Both the position numbers and the translations under genes were made by a program. Below, in pieces: positions 35,302 through 43,552 of a stretch of 64,000 bases of DNA. Under the pieces are notes generated by a model, which was given only the letters and a program-made list of their open reading frames with translations, was not told where the DNA came from and made no database searches. Positions within the stretch are counted from its first letter, which is position 1; every line of letters starts with the position of its first letter. Source of the stretch: Blastococcus sp. CT_GayMR19 (GTDB lineage Bacteria > Actinomycetota > Actinomycetes > Mycobacteriales > Geodermatophilaceae); NCBI RefSeq assembly GCF_004570385.1, contig NZ_SPQL01000002.1, positions 421,290 through 485,289 of the forward strand, given 5' to 3'.

Positions 35302-36714
35302 TCAGCGCCCCACGAGCCCGGTGCGGTTGATCAGGACGTCGAGCGTCTGGTCGATCGCGGTGACGAGCCGGCCGGCCGCCGCGTACGCGTGCTGGAACGA
35401 CAGCATGTTGGTCATCTCCTCGTCGATGTTGACGCCGGCCACGGACTCGCGGGCCGCGTCGACCTGCGTCGTGATCACCTGCTGGATGCCGAGATTCCGC
35501 CCGGTCACCGCCCCCTGGACGCCCAGCTCGACGATCATCGCGCGGTACTTGGCGTCCGGGCCGGTGGTCGAGAGCCGGAGCTGGCCGATGGCGTCGGCGT
35601 TGCCGCTGTCGAGAGCGGGCTTGGGCGGGACGCCGGACGGGGCCACCGCGGAGGCCGCCACCAGGCGCTTGTCGGTGATGAGCACGCTGATCGAACCCGC
35701 GGTGAGCGGCCCGGCAGAGGGCCCGAGGATGTCGACTCCCGGGTTCCCGTCCAGGTCGTAGCCGTCGCCGTGGGCGGTGTTCAGCGCCGTCGCCAGGTTG
35801 TTCGCGAAGGTGTCGAGCTCCGCCCGGGAGCCCGGGATGATCACGTTCAGCGCGTGCAGCTGACCGGCCGCCGTCCCGCCCGTCCGGACCCCGAAGCCAC
35901 CGGCGTCCGTGATGAGGCGGGGCGGGTCGGCCGCGACGGTGTCGGGGTTCAGGGAGCCGGCGACCTTGAGTGCGCTCGCCGTGTTCCCCGTGACCAGCGC
36001 CATCCCGCCGACCACGACGTCGAGCATCCCGTCGTCGGCGGGACGGACGACGGCGCCCAGCTGTTCGGCCAGCTTCATGATCAGCACGTCACGCTGGTCG
36101 GTCAGGTCGTTGGCCGGCGTGCCCGCCTGGGTCGCGCGCTGGATCGCCCCGTTCAGCAGGGCCACCGACTCCGCGGCCTTGTTCGCGTCGGAGACCAGGA
36201 CCTGCAGGTTCTCGCGCGTCTGCTTCCACTGTGTGCCCATGGAGGCGTGACTGAACTGGAGCCCGCCGACCAGCGTCTTCAGGGTCTCCAGCACCTGCCC
36301 GCGGCTGGCGAGCTCGTGCGGACCGTTGTCGACGTCGCCCCAGGCGCTCCACATCTCGGACATGAGGCTCTGGATGCCGGTGTCCCCCGGCTCGCGGAAG
36401 GCCGACTCGACCTGGACATAGGCATCGGCCTCGGCGGTCAGCCGGGCGATGTTGGCGTGCTCGGTGTGGCCGCGGCCCTCCAGGAAGGCGTCGCGGATGC
36501 GGGTGACCCCCTCCGCGCTCACCCCCGCCCCGATGCCGGGGCTGGTCGAGTAGAAGGCGGGCACCGGGCTGCCGCCGATGGCCTGCAGGTCCGCGCGCTG
36601 CCGGGAGTAGCCCTCGGTGTTGACGTTGGCGATGTTCTGCCCCGTCACGTCGAGTGCCCGGCGCTGCGACCAGAGCGCGGTCGTCGCCGCGTTGAGGCCG
36701 GAGAAGGTGCTCAC
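35302..36714 (-). CDS. flgK: Flagellar hook-associated protein 1 (FlgK)
   Basis: First hook-filament junction protein, 470 residues. The N-terminal FSGLNAATTALWSQRRALDVTGQNIANVNTEGYSRQRAD is the rod/hook-family signature. The C-terminus (GVNIDEEMTNMLSFQHAYAAAGRLVTAIDQTLDVLINRTG) is the FlgK D0 helix. It is translated after flgN and before flgL. Export probably uses FlgN as its chaperone. Confidence 0.96.
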   Translation of the reverse strand: MSTFSGLNAATTALWSQRRALDVTGQNIANVNTEGYSRQRADLQAIGGSPVPAFYSTSPGIGAGVSAEGVTRIRDAFLEGRGHTEHANIARLTAEADAYVQVESAFREPGDTGIQSLMSEMWSAWGDVDNGPHELASRGQVLETLKTLVGGLQFSHASMGTQWKQTRENLQVLVSDANKAAESVALLNGAIQRATQAGTPANDLTDQRDVLIMKLAEQLGAVVRPADDGMLDVVVGGMALVTGNTASALKVAGSLNPDTVAADPPRLITDAGGFGVRTGGTAAGQLHALNVIIPGSRAELDTFANNLATALNTAHGDGYDLDGNPGVDILGPSAGPLTAGSISVLITDKRLVAASAVAPSGVPPKPALDSGNADAIGQLRLSTTGPDAKYRAMIVELGVQGAVTGRNLGIQQVITTQVDAARESVAGVNIDEEMTNMLSFQHAYAAAGRLVTAIDQTLDVLINRTGLVGR

Positions 36715-36787
36715 TTGCTTTCCTCGCTAGCGCTCGTCAGCTGCGTTCGCAGGGCTCCGTCGTCCATCGGTGAACTCGCACGCTCGT

Positions 36788-37276
36788 TCACAGCGCCCCG
36801 TCCAGGGTGACGGCGCGGTGCGAGCCGTCATCGGTGTTACGGCCGGTGGCGCCGTAGGTGCCGGCCGAGGGGGATCGCACGGAGAGCAGTGCGTCCCCGA
36901 TCGCGGCCAGGCCGCCCTCGATCAGCTCACGGTTGGCGTCGGACAGGCTGCGCAGGTCGGTGACCAGGACGAGCAGCGCCTCGTGGTGCTTGGCGAGCAG
37001 GTCGTTCCACGGGGACGGCGCGGCCTCGGCGAGCTGACGCAGGGAGGGGTTGGCGCCGACACCCAGCCGGACGGCGAGGGCCTCGGTCGCTGCCGCGCGC
37101 TCCACCTCGAGCGTGCGGAGCTGGTCGAGGACCACCTCGATCTCGTGGGCGATGCGGGCCAGCCAGCGGGTCTTCCCCGTGAGGATCAGGTACTGCTTCT
37201 CCTCGGCCTTGAACAGCAGCAGGTCAAGGAGCTCCTGCTCCCGCCACAGCAACGTCGACAGGTGCTGGTAGTCCAC
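36788..37276 (-). CDS. flgN: Flagellar export chaperone FlgN-like
   Basis: Helical protein of 162 residues with a long N-terminal coiled coil (LSTLLWREQELLDLLLFKAEEKQYLILTGKTRWLARIAHEIEVVLDQLRTLEVERAAATEAL), fitting FlgN, the chaperone for FlgK and FlgL. The C-terminal 40 residues look disordered. A GTG start at 37276. It is the first gene of the leftward flagellar operon, 73 bases upstream of flgK, and is divergent from fliA. Confidence 0.85.
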   Translation of the reverse strand: MDYQHLSTLLWREQELLDLLLFKAEEKQYLILTGKTRWLARIAHEIEVVLDQLRTLEVERAAATEALAVRLGVGANPSLRQLAEAAPSPWNDLLAKHHEALLVLVTDLRSLSDANRELIEGGLAAIGDALLSVRSPSAGTYGATGRNTDDGSHRAVTLDGAL

Positions 37277-37357
37277 GTGTCCACCGCCTTCCGTCGTCTC
37301 GCTCCGTGATCTCGCCGGCAGGTCTTCCCTGCTCAGGGGAGATTCTTCGTCGAGCTG

Positions 37358-37386
37358 CCATCGGCACCGCGCGGCGAGGCCTCAAG
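37358..37386 (-). promoter_or_regulatory. Candidate flagellar promoter of the flgN operon
   Basis: On the minus strand, CTTG (37383-37386), 17 bases, then GCCGATGG (37358-37365). Box and spacing match the rightward flagellar promoters of this window, but the minus-35 element is CTTG rather than CTCA or GTCA, so confidence is lower. It lies about 80 bases upstream of flgN. Confidence 0.45.
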
Positions 37387-37412
37387 CCGAAGCCCTCAAC
37401 TCGGCCCTCAAG
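37380..37412 (+). repeat. Three CCTCAA direct repeats upstream of fliA
   Basis: CCTCAAG (37380-37386), CCTCAAC (37394-37400) and CCTCAAG (37406-37412) stand 14 and 12 bases apart in the divergent flgN-fliA spacer. They could be binding sites for a regulator of the flagellar sigma gene or several minus-35-like elements. No GCCG box is found 17 bases after any of them. Confidence 0.55.
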
Positions 37413-37475
37413 TTGGGGAGGAAATGTGCGCAAGCGTGGTGCGACGCGCGCCTGGGCCCGCCGAGAAGAAGGAAC

Positions 37476-38441
37476 GTGAGCCCAGCCAGCGCCCTCGTGA
37501 ATGCGCGCCCCCTGCGGAAGCCCTCAGCGGCCGAGCAGACGCCGCGCGAACGGTCGCAATCCGGCCGGCACTCCCCGCGCGGCCGGTCGCAGCAGCAGAT
37601 CGACGCGCTGGTGACCGAGCATCTCCCGCTCGCCTCCTTCGCGGTCAACGCCGTCGCCGCCCGCATCTCCCTGCCCAGCCACGTCAGTCGCGAGGACCTG
37701 CTCTCCTGCGCCCACGTGGCGCTCGTCGAGGTGGCGAAGCGGTTCGACCCGACGGCCGGCGCCTCGTTCGCCACCTATGCCCTCGCCCGGCTGCAGGGCG
37801 CGGTGCTCGACGAGCTCCGGTCCGGCGACTGGGCCAGCCGCTCGGTGCGGGCCGCCGCCCGCCGCACCGACGCGGCCGCCGATGCGCTGACGATCTCCCT
37901 CGGCCGCCCACCGACGCGGGAGGAGCTCGCCGCGAGCCTCGGCGTCCCCCGCAGCGACCTCGACAGCCTCCAGGTCGACGTCCACCGCGCCGTCATGATC
38001 AGCATCGACGCCGAGTCCGGTGCCGACGGGACGTCGCTGGACCTCCCGGACACCGGGGAGTCCCCCGAGCGCGCCGTCCTCCGGGGCGAACGGGCCCGCT
38101 ACCTGCTCGAGGCCATCCGGGCACTGCCGGACCGTCTGGACGAGGTGGTCGAGCGCAATTTCTTCGGTGACGAATCACTGACCGACATCGCGGAGGACCT
38201 CGGCGTCACCCTCTCGCGGGTCTCGCAGATGCGCGCGCGTGCCCTCACGCTCCTGCACGCCGCGATGAGCGAGGTGTGGGAGGGCACGGCGGTGCCGGCC
38301 GACGGTGGTGTCCGCGCCCGGAACCAGCAGCGCAGCTACGTCGACCGGGTCGCCGGCCGCTCCCCCATGCCCGGCGGCGTCCCCCGGCAACGCACGAACT
38401 GGCCGACACCCGGCCGGAGAGCGACCTCGCAACCCGCTTGA
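37476..38441 (+). CDS. fliA: Flagellar RNA polymerase sigma factor FliA (sigma-28 family)
   Basis: Directs transcription of late flagellar genes. The 321-residue protein has region 2 (DALVTEHLPLASFAVNAVAARI, then EDLLSCAHVALVEVAKRFDPTAGASFATYALARLQGAVLDELR), region 3 (LTISLGRPPTREELAASLGV) and region 4 (ALPDRLDEVVERNFFGDESLTDIAEDLGVTLSRVSQMRARAL). The C-terminal 55 residues form an unusual basic, Pro/Arg-rich tail. The GTG at 37476 follows AGAAGGA; a GTG further upstream at 37413 is possible. It is directly upstream of the flagellin gene. No anti-sigma FlgM is encoded in the window. Confidence 0.92.
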   Translation: MSPASALVNARPLRKPSAAEQTPRERSQSGRHSPRGRSQQQIDALVTEHLPLASFAVNAVAARISLPSHVSREDLLSCAHVALVEVAKRFDPTAGASFATYALARLQGAVLDELRSGDWASRSVRAAARRTDAAADALTISLGRPPTREELAASLGVPRSDLDSLQVDVHRAVMISIDAESGADGTSLDLPDTGESPERAVLRGERARYLLEAIRALPDRLDEVVERNFFGDESLTDIAEDLGVTLSRVSQMRARALTLLHAAMSEVWEGTAVPADGGVRARNQQRSYVDRVAGRSPMPGGVPRQRTNWPTPGRRATSQPA

Positions 38442-38473
38442 GTGACGGCCGGCGAAAAAGAGCTTCGATTCGC

Positions 38474-38502
38474 CTCAAGTCACAGCCGCCCCACGCCGTA
38501 AT
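38474..38502 (+). promoter_or_regulatory. FliA-type promoter of the flagellin gene
   Basis: CTCA (38474-38477), 17 bases, then GCCGTAAT (38495-38502). This matches the sigma-28 pattern of an A-rich minus-35 and a GCCGATAA-like minus-10. The same element spacing recurs at 42333, 53380 and 55975. It gives a leader of roughly 70 bases before fliC. Confidence 0.75.
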
Positions 38503-38541
38503 CAGCAGTGCGACACCAGCACGGCCCGCAGCACGGATGCA

Positions 38542-38574
38542 GCGGGAATCCCAGTAAGACCCCTTCCAAGGAGG
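38542..38574 (+). promoter_or_regulatory. Candidate CsrA-binding leader of fliC
   Basis: Two GGA-type sites lie in the leader. GCGGGAATCCC (38543-38553) can fold so that GGA sits at a short stem. CAAGGAGG (38567-38574) is also the ribosome binding site, seven bases before ATG, and CCTT-CC-AAGG can fold next to it. CsrA dimers typically bridge two such sites to block translation. That CsrA binds here is inferred from the csrA-fliW pair. Confidence 0.55.
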
Positions 38575-38580
38575 AACATC

Positions 38581-39714
38581 ATGGGTCTGCGCGTCAACAC
38601 CAACATCGCGGCGCTCAACGCTTACCGCAACCTGTCCGTCACCGACGGCCAGATGGGCAAGTCGCTGGAGAAGCTCTCCTCCGGCTTCCGCATCAACCGC
38701 GCTGCCGATGACGCAGCCGGTCTGGCCATCTCTGAGGGCCTCCGCTCTCAGATCGGTGGTCTGAAGGTCGCCGTCCGCAACACCCAGGACGGCATCTCGG
38801 TCGTGCAGACCGCTGAAGGTGCACTCACGGAGACCACCTCCATCCTCCAGCGCATGCGTGACCTGTCGGTCCAGGCGTCGAACGACGGTGGCCTGAACGG
38901 CGATGCCAAGACCAACATCCAGTCGGAGATCACCCAGCTCAAGTCCGAGCTGGACCGGATCGCCACCAAGACCACCTTCAACGGCAAGGCGCTGCTCGAC
39001 GGCACCTTCTCCGCGAAGTTCCAGGTCGGCGCCAACGCCGGCGAGAACATCAGTGTCGCTGTCGGCACCTCGATGTCCTCGACCGGTCTGGCCGTCAACA
39101 CCGTCGATGTCACGGCCTTCGGAGCCTCGGAGACCGCTGCCACCGGCACGTACGACTTCGACGCGGGCGCTGCGCCGACGGCTCTCACCGTCATCTACAA
39201 GGGCAGCACCCACACCATCGACACGACCGGCTGGGACACCGGCGCCACGGCTGTGTCGGCGGAGAAGAACCAGGCGCTCATCCAGAAGCAGTTCGACACG
39301 AAGCTGAGCGGCACCGGTCTCAACGCCAAGGTCAACTCCTTCGGTGGCGTGGTCATCAACGGGCCGGTCGGCATGGCGGACGGCGAGGTGACCGGCACGC
39401 TGACCACGACCTACGCAGCGGCCGGCGGCTCGAGCGGTGCCGAGAGCGCCATCGGCGCGATCGACCTCGCGATCAAGACGGTCTCCACCACGCGCGCCAA
39501 CCTCGGTGCCGTGCAGAACCGGTTCGACCACACCATCAACAACCTCAACGTCACGGTGGAGAACCTCACCGCGTCGGAGAGCCGCATCCGCGACGCCGAC
39601 ATGGCGCAGGAGATGGTCCAGTTCACCCGGAACCAGATCCTGTCCCAGGCCGGTACCGCGATGCTCGCGCAGGCCAACCAGGCCTCGCAGGGTGTCCTGT
39701 CGCTGCTCCGCTGA
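38581..39714 (+). CDS. fliC: Flagellin
   Basis: Filament subunit of 377 residues. The N-terminal D0/D1 (MGLRVNTNIAALNAYRNLSVTDGQM, SSGFRINRAADDAAGLAISEGLRSQI, NTQDGISVVQTAEGALTE) and C-terminal D1/D0 (ENLTASESRIRDADMAQEMVQFTRNQILSQAGTAMLAQANQASQGVLSLLR) are strongly conserved. The middle (about residues 150-290) is a small variable outer domain rich in Ala, Thr and Gly. Codon use has more GGT and GCT than neighbouring genes, as expected for a highly expressed gene. It has its own promoter and is followed by three hairpins, so it forms a single-gene unit. Confidence 0.98.
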   Translation: MGLRVNTNIAALNAYRNLSVTDGQMGKSLEKLSSGFRINRAADDAAGLAISEGLRSQIGGLKVAVRNTQDGISVVQTAEGALTETTSILQRMRDLSVQASNDGGLNGDAKTNIQSEITQLKSELDRIATKTTFNGKALLDGTFSAKFQVGANAGENISVAVGTSMSSTGLAVNTVDVTAFGASETAATGTYDFDAGAAPTALTVIYKGSTHTIDTTGWDTGATAVSAEKNQALIQKQFDTKLSGTGLNAKVNSFGGVVINGPVGMADGEVTGTLTTTYAAAGGSSGAESAIGAIDLAIKTVSTTRANLGAVQNRFDHTINNLNVTVENLTASESRIRDADMAQEMVQFTRNQILSQAGTAMLAQANQASQGVLSLLR

Positions 39715-39719
39715 CCCCC

Positions 39720-39809
39720 GGCCGCCTAGCGGCCTGATGTCACGGAACGGCTGAGGCAACTCAGCAGTACCCCGGGTGAGGGGGGAGGCCCTCGGGCCTC
39801 CCCCCTCAC
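39720..39809 (+). terminator. Three consecutive hairpins after fliC
   Basis: GGCCGC-CTA-GCGGCC (39720-39734), GCTGAG-GCAA-CTCAGC (39750-39765) and a perfect 15-bp stem GTGAGGGGGGAGGCC with a CTCG loop (39776-39809). The last is a very strong terminator. The first two may stabilise the fliC transcript 3' end. Together they separate fliC from fliD. Confidence 0.8.
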
Positions 39810-39851
39810 TCACACCCGGCCCCACCCACCCCAGTACCGGAGGCAGAACCC

Positions 39852-41237
39852 ATGACGATGAGCGTCGGCGGCCTGATCTCGGGTATGGACACCAGCTCCC
39901 TCGTCAGCCAGCTGCTCCAGGCCGAGGCGGCTCCGCAGACGGCCCTCAAGAGCCGGCTGACCAAGACCCAGACGGCGGCGTCGGCCTACCGCACCGTCAA
40001 CACCACGATGGCCGCCGTCCGCGCCGCCGCCGAATCGCTCACCGCCACGAGCATCACGAGCGCGCGGACCGCCGCCAGCTCCAACCCGAACGTCACCGCG
40101 AGCGCGTCGGCTGCGGCCACGAAGGGCAGCAAGGTCACCTTCACGGTGACGGCCCTGGCCAGCACGCACACCCTCGCCACGTCAGCCGCGTGGACCGCTC
40201 CCGGCGACGACGTGACCCTGCACGGCCCGGACTGGCCCATCACGATCTACGACGCCGCGAAGAACGTGGCCCTCGGCACGGTCTCCCTCCCCGCCGCCCC
40301 CGCCGTCACCAGCCTCGCGGACGCGGCGAAGGCGATCAACACCGCCAACCTCGGGGTGAGCGCCGCGGTGCTCAGCACCTCCGACGGGTACAAGCTCCAG
40401 CTCACCAGCGCCAAGGGCGGCGAGGCCGGCGCCCTGCGGATCGTCGGCGCGGACGAGGACCCGCTCACCGGGGGGGCGCACTTCCTGGAGACGTCGCCCG
40501 CGAAGGACGCGACCCTCGACCTCGGCGGCGGTCAGATCGCGAAGTCGGGCACCAACACCTTCGCCGAGCTCCTCACCGGCCTGTCGGTCACCGTCTCCAC
40601 GGCGGACACCAAGCCGGCCACCGTGACGGTGGGCAGCGACCCCGCCGGGGTCGCGACCAAGGTGCAGGCACTCGTGGACGCGGTCAACTCCGCGCTGACC
40701 AACGTGAAGACCTACAGCTCCAACGCCCCCGGCAGCACGGCCACACTGAAGGGCGACTTCTCCCTGAGCAGCCTGGCCGGCGAGATGCTCCAGGCCGTGT
40801 CGAGCGCCGTCGGGGCGGACGGGTCGCCCGCCAAGGTCGGCTTCCAGTTGACCAAGGACGGGAAGATCACCTTCGACAAGGCGAAGTTCACCGCGGCGCT
40901 GGAGGCCACGCCCGAACTGGCGCAGCGCATGATCGGCGGCACGCCGGCCGTTACCGGCCCGCCGGCCGTGGCCGCCGTCCCCGGCGTCGCGACCCGGCTC
41001 TTCGACGTCGCCAAGGCCGCCTCGGACAGCACCACCGGGTCGCTCGTGGCTCTCGCCAACGGCAAGGACTCACTCGTCAAGGACCTCCAGGGTCGCATCG
41101 ACTCCTGGGATCTCCGCCTCGCCAAGCGCAAGGAGATGCTGAACCGCCAGTTCTCCGCCATGGAGACGGCGCTGAGCTCACTGAAGAACCAGTCCACGTG
41201 GCTGGCCGGGCAGATCAACTCGCTGCCGACCGGCTGA
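39852..41237 (+). CDS. fliD: Flagellar filament cap protein FliD
   Basis: Cap that helps flagellin subunits fold at the filament tip, 461 residues. The N-terminal MSVGGLISGMDTSSLVSQLLQAEAAPQTALKSRLTKTQTAASAYRTVNTTMAAVRAAAESL is the FliD_N signature. The C-terminal coiled coil (IDSWDLRLAKRKEMLNRQFSAMETALSSLKNQSTWLAGQI) is also typical. An ATG at 39852 follows CGGAGG. fliS and a FliT-like gene follow. Confidence 0.96.
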   Translation: MTMSVGGLISGMDTSSLVSQLLQAEAAPQTALKSRLTKTQTAASAYRTVNTTMAAVRAAAESLTATSITSARTAASSNPNVTASASAAATKGSKVTFTVTALASTHTLATSAAWTAPGDDVTLHGPDWPITIYDAAKNVALGTVSLPAAPAVTSLADAAKAINTANLGVSAAVLSTSDGYKLQLTSAKGGEAGALRIVGADEDPLTGGAHFLETSPAKDATLDLGGGQIAKSGTNTFAELLTGLSVTVSTADTKPATVTVGSDPAGVATKVQALVDAVNSALTNVKTYSSNAPGSTATLKGDFSLSSLAGEMLQAVSSAVGADGSPAKVGFQLTKDGKITFDKAKFTAALEATPELAQRMIGGTPAVTGPPAVAAVPGVATRLFDVAKAASDSTTGSLVALANGKDSLVKDLQGRIDSWDLRLAKRKEMLNRQFSAMETALSSLKNQSTWLAGQINSLPTG

Positions 41238-41298
41238 CCCGGGCCACGCCTCCCCCACAGGCCCAGCACACCCTCTCTCAGCTCCAGGAGTTCTCCCG

Positions 41299-41685
41299 AT
41301 GAGTGCCGCTTCCCTCCGCGCCCGCTACCTCGGCGACGCAGTCGCCACGAGCTCGCCGCAGCAGGTCCTGGTCATGCTCTACGACCGGCTGGCCCTCGAC
41401 CTGGAGCGCGCGCAGAAGGCCGCGGCGGCCGGCGAGCGGGAGAGCGCGAGCGACCAGCTGCTGCACGCGCAGGACATCGTGCTGGAGCTGCTGTCGAGCC
41501 TGCAGGTCGACGCCTGGGAAGGCGGACCCCGGCTGGCCGCGCTCTACAACTGGCTGATCAGCGAGCTGGTCCAGGCCAACATCAAGCTGGACACCAACCG
41601 CATCTCCGCCTGCCGTCAGGTGGTCGAGCCGCTGCGTGACGCGTGGCGGCAGGCCGCAGCCTCGCTGGCCGGCAGTCCGTCATGA
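41299..41685 (+). CDS. fliS: Flagellin chaperone FliS
   Basis: Cytoplasmic four-helix chaperone that binds the flagellin C-terminus, 128 residues. It has the family pattern RARYLGDAVATSSPQQVLVMLYDRLALDLERAQKA and a conserved YNWLISELVQANIKLD segment. It lies 61 bases downstream of fliD, and its stop overlaps the next start (ATGA). Confidence 0.96.
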   Translation: MSAASLRARYLGDAVATSSPQQVLVMLYDRLALDLERAQKAAAAGERESASDQLLHAQDIVLELLSSLQVDAWEGGPRLAALYNWLISELVQANIKLDTNRISACRQVVEPLRDAWRQAAASLAGSPS

Positions 41686-42050
41686 CCGACCCCCGTCCGT
41701 TCGACGGCGCGGGCGCCGGGAGCCGGCCGCCCGCTCCGGTGAACTGGGCGGTCGTCCTGGACCACCTCGAGGGAGAGGTCCTGGCGGCCGAGGAGACGTT
41801 AGCGCAGGGCCGGGCCGAGGAGATCGCCACCTGGGGCCGTCGAGCCGACGAGTGGCTCCCCCCGTCGAGCCTCGGCGTCCTGCCGGCCGACCTGCGCGAG
41901 CGCGCCGCGCGACTGCTGCAGCACCAGCTGGCCGTCGCGGAGGCCCTGATCGAGCGCATCACCCAGTCGCAGCGCCAGCGCGACGTCGCGGCGCGGATGT
42001 CCTACGGGCCGCTGCGCCCGGTGCCGTCCTACATCGACCGCGCCCTCTAG
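41682..42050 (+). CDS. FliT-position flagellar protein (122 residues)
   Basis: Small helical, acidic protein with one long predicted coiled coil (VNWAVVLDHLEGEVLAAEETLAQGRAEEIATW; DLRERAARLLQHQLAVAEALIERITQSQRQRDVAARM) ending PVPSYIDRAL. Sequence similarity to FliT is not evident to me. The fliD-fliS-X order and the coupled start (ATGA with fliS) make a FliT-like export chaperone for FliD the best guess. Confidence 0.65.
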   Translation: MTDPRPFDGAGAGSRPPAPVNWAVVLDHLEGEVLAAEETLAQGRAEEIATWGRRADEWLPPSSLGVLPADLRERAARLLQHQLAVAEALIERITQSQRQRDVAARMSYGPLRPVPSYIDRAL

Positions 42051-42332
42051 ACCCGCGCGTTCCGCGTCCTCCGAGCCCGGCGTCGCGTGCCCTCTCCGGG
42101 GCGCGTGACGGCCGGGCTCATTGCCGTGCGCCGGCAGGGTCCCGGCCCGGCCCACTCGCCCCCGGTCGTTGTGACATGTCGCGGTAGCGAGCCACCCGTG
42201 AGCGGGATCGTGCACGGAATCCGCCAACTCGTGGACCCCTTCCGCCGCTCGAGGCCTCCCGGAACACCGTTCGTCACACGGGCCCCGTGAACATCTTCTG
42301 ACCACTCGCTTCCCTCCCGCGGGCGACATGTG

Positions 42333-42361
42333 GTCAACCGTGAAGTGCCGGGTGCCGATGA
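42333..42361 (+). promoter_or_regulatory. FliA-type promoter of the flgB-flgE operon
   Basis: GTCA (42333-42336), 17 bases, then GCCGATGA (42354-42361). It is identical in both boxes and spacing to the element upstream of fliM (55975-56003), which supports real function. It should drive flgB through flgE. Confidence 0.68.
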
Positions 42362-42408
42362 GGCAAGAGCACGGACAGCACCACTTCGCCACGGATCGGC
42401 GGACCCCG

Positions 42409-42424
42409 CACTCGCTCGCGAGTG
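42409..42424. promoter_or_regulatory. Inverted repeat in the flgB leader
   Basis: CACTCGC-TC-GCGAGTG, a perfect 7-bp inverted repeat about 50 bases downstream of the promoter and 58 bases before flgB. It could be a regulator-binding site or an RNA hairpin. Confidence 0.4.
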
Positions 42425-42481
42425 CCTTCCGCGTACCCGGAGGCCGATCGTGTCCTGCCCCTACTGCCGGCGAGAAGTGTC

Positions 42482-42829
42482 GTGATCGGCGAGATCACGC
42501 CCGCCGCGCTGCATGCCAGCCTGTCCGGGCTGGCCCAGCGGCAGCGCGTCACCGCTGACAACATCGCGAACGTCAACACGCCCGGCTTCCTCGCCGGCCG
42601 GGTCGACTTCGAGTCGTCCCTGCGCGGAGCACTGCGCAACGGCGATACCCCGCAGATCAACGGTGGCATGACGGTGCGCTCGCTGGAGCCGACGAACACC
42701 AACGGGAACAACGTCAATCTCGACGCCGAGACGCTGATCCAGTCGGAGACGGGCCTGCGCTACCAGTTGGCCCTCAACGCGCTGGACGGCAAGTACAACT
42801 CGCTGCGCACCGCCCTCAGGACGCAGTGA
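42482..42829 (+). CDS. flgB: Flagellar basal-body proximal rod protein FlgB
   Basis: Proximal rod protein of 115 residues, near the family's lower size limit. It has the rod signature LHASLSGLAQRQRVTADNIANVNTPGFLAGRVDFE and the C-terminal helix LIQSETGLRYQLALNALDGKYNSLRTAL. A GTG at 42482 gives the usual start just before that helix; longer frames from 42422 lack conservation. First gene of the large rod/MS-ring/export operon, one base before flgC. Confidence 0.92.
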   Translation: MIGEITPAALHASLSGLAQRQRVTADNIANVNTPGFLAGRVDFESSLRGALRNGDTPQINGGMTVRSLEPTNTNGNNVNLDAETLIQSETGLRYQLALNALDGKYNSLRTALRTQ

Positions 42830-42830
42830 G

Positions 42831-43235
42831 ATGGCCATCTTCGATTCGCTCGGGATCTCCGGGTCCGGGCTCATGACCCACCGCAAGTGGCTCGACGCCG
42901 TCTCGGACAACATCTCGAACATCAACACGGTCCGGCGCACGAACGAGGACGCGTTCCAGGAGCGGTTCATCGTGGCCCAGTCGGTGGACTACGGCTCGGG
43001 CGGGGGTGGCGTTCGCGTCGCGCGCACCGAGTTCGGAACCGGCGAGGGGCGCATGGTCCACGAGCCGGACCACCCGCTCGCCGACGCCGAGGGCTACGTC
43101 AAGTACCCCGACGTCGACCTCGGGGACCAGATGACCCAGCTGATGATGGCCCAGCGGGGCTACCAGGCCAACCTCGCCGTCGTGGAGCGCGCCACCAGCA
43201 TGTACCAGGCTGCCCTCCAGCTCGGGAAGGGCTGA
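42831..43235 (+). CDS. flgC: Flagellar basal-body rod protein FlgC
   Basis: Rod protein of 134 residues. N-terminal FDSLGISGSGLMTHRKWLDAVSDNISNINTVRRTNEDAFQERF and C-terminal VDLGDQMTQLMMAQRGYQANLAVVERATSMYQAALQLGK are the conserved ends. It follows flgB with a one-base gap and precedes fliE. Confidence 0.95.
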   Translation: MAIFDSLGISGSGLMTHRKWLDAVSDNISNINTVRRTNEDAFQERFIVAQSVDYGSGGGGVRVARTEFGTGEGRMVHEPDHPLADAEGYVKYPDVDLGDQMTQLMMAQRGYQANLAVVERATSMYQAALQLGKG

Positions 43236-43237
43236 TC

Positions 43238-43552
43238 ATGTCGTTCCCGATCGGCGGGATCATGCCCGTCGGCATGGGCGCCGTCACCGGCGTCGCCGGC
43301 GCCACCGAGGGGGTCGCCCAGGCGCAGCGCGCCGACGGCTTCTCCGCGGTGCTGTCCGCGACCTTCGACAAGCTGCAGGGCACCCAAGCGGCGTCCGACC
43401 AGCTCGCGGCGCAGGCTGCGACCGGCGACCTGAAGGACGTCCACGACTACATGATCGCCAGGAACGAGGCGTCCCTCGCGACCGAGATGGTCGTGACCTT
43501 CAAGAACAAGGCCGTTGAGGCCTTCAACGAGATCATGAGGATGCCTGTCTGA
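43238..43552 (+). CDS. fliE: Flagellar hook-basal body complex protein FliE
   Basis: Adapter between MS ring and rod, 104 residues. The C-terminal DYMIARNEASLATEMVVTFKNKAVEAFNEIMRMPV is diagnostic. The ATG lies two bases after the flgC stop. Its stop overlaps the fliF start by one base (TGATG). Confidence 0.93.
   Translation: MSFPIGGIMPVGMGAVTGVAGATEGVAQAQRADGFSAVLSATFDKLQGTQAASDQLAAQAATGDLKDVHDYMIARNEASLATEMVVTFKNKAVEAFNEIMRMPV

Larger units (their letters stand above)
42051..42481. other. 431-bp intergenic region upstream of the flgB operon
   Basis: No convincing gene. It contains the flagellar promoter at 42333-42361, a perfect inverted repeat CACTCGC-TC-GCGAGTG at 42409-42424 in the presumed leader, and a second GCCGATCG box at 42443-42450 without a matching minus-35. 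The long leader (about 115 bases) before flgB leaves room for post-transcriptional control. Confidence 0.55.

Noticed and set aside
42443..42450. Second GCCGATCG box upstream of flgB as another promoter
   Set aside because: The position 17 bases upstream does not resemble CTCA or GTCA.
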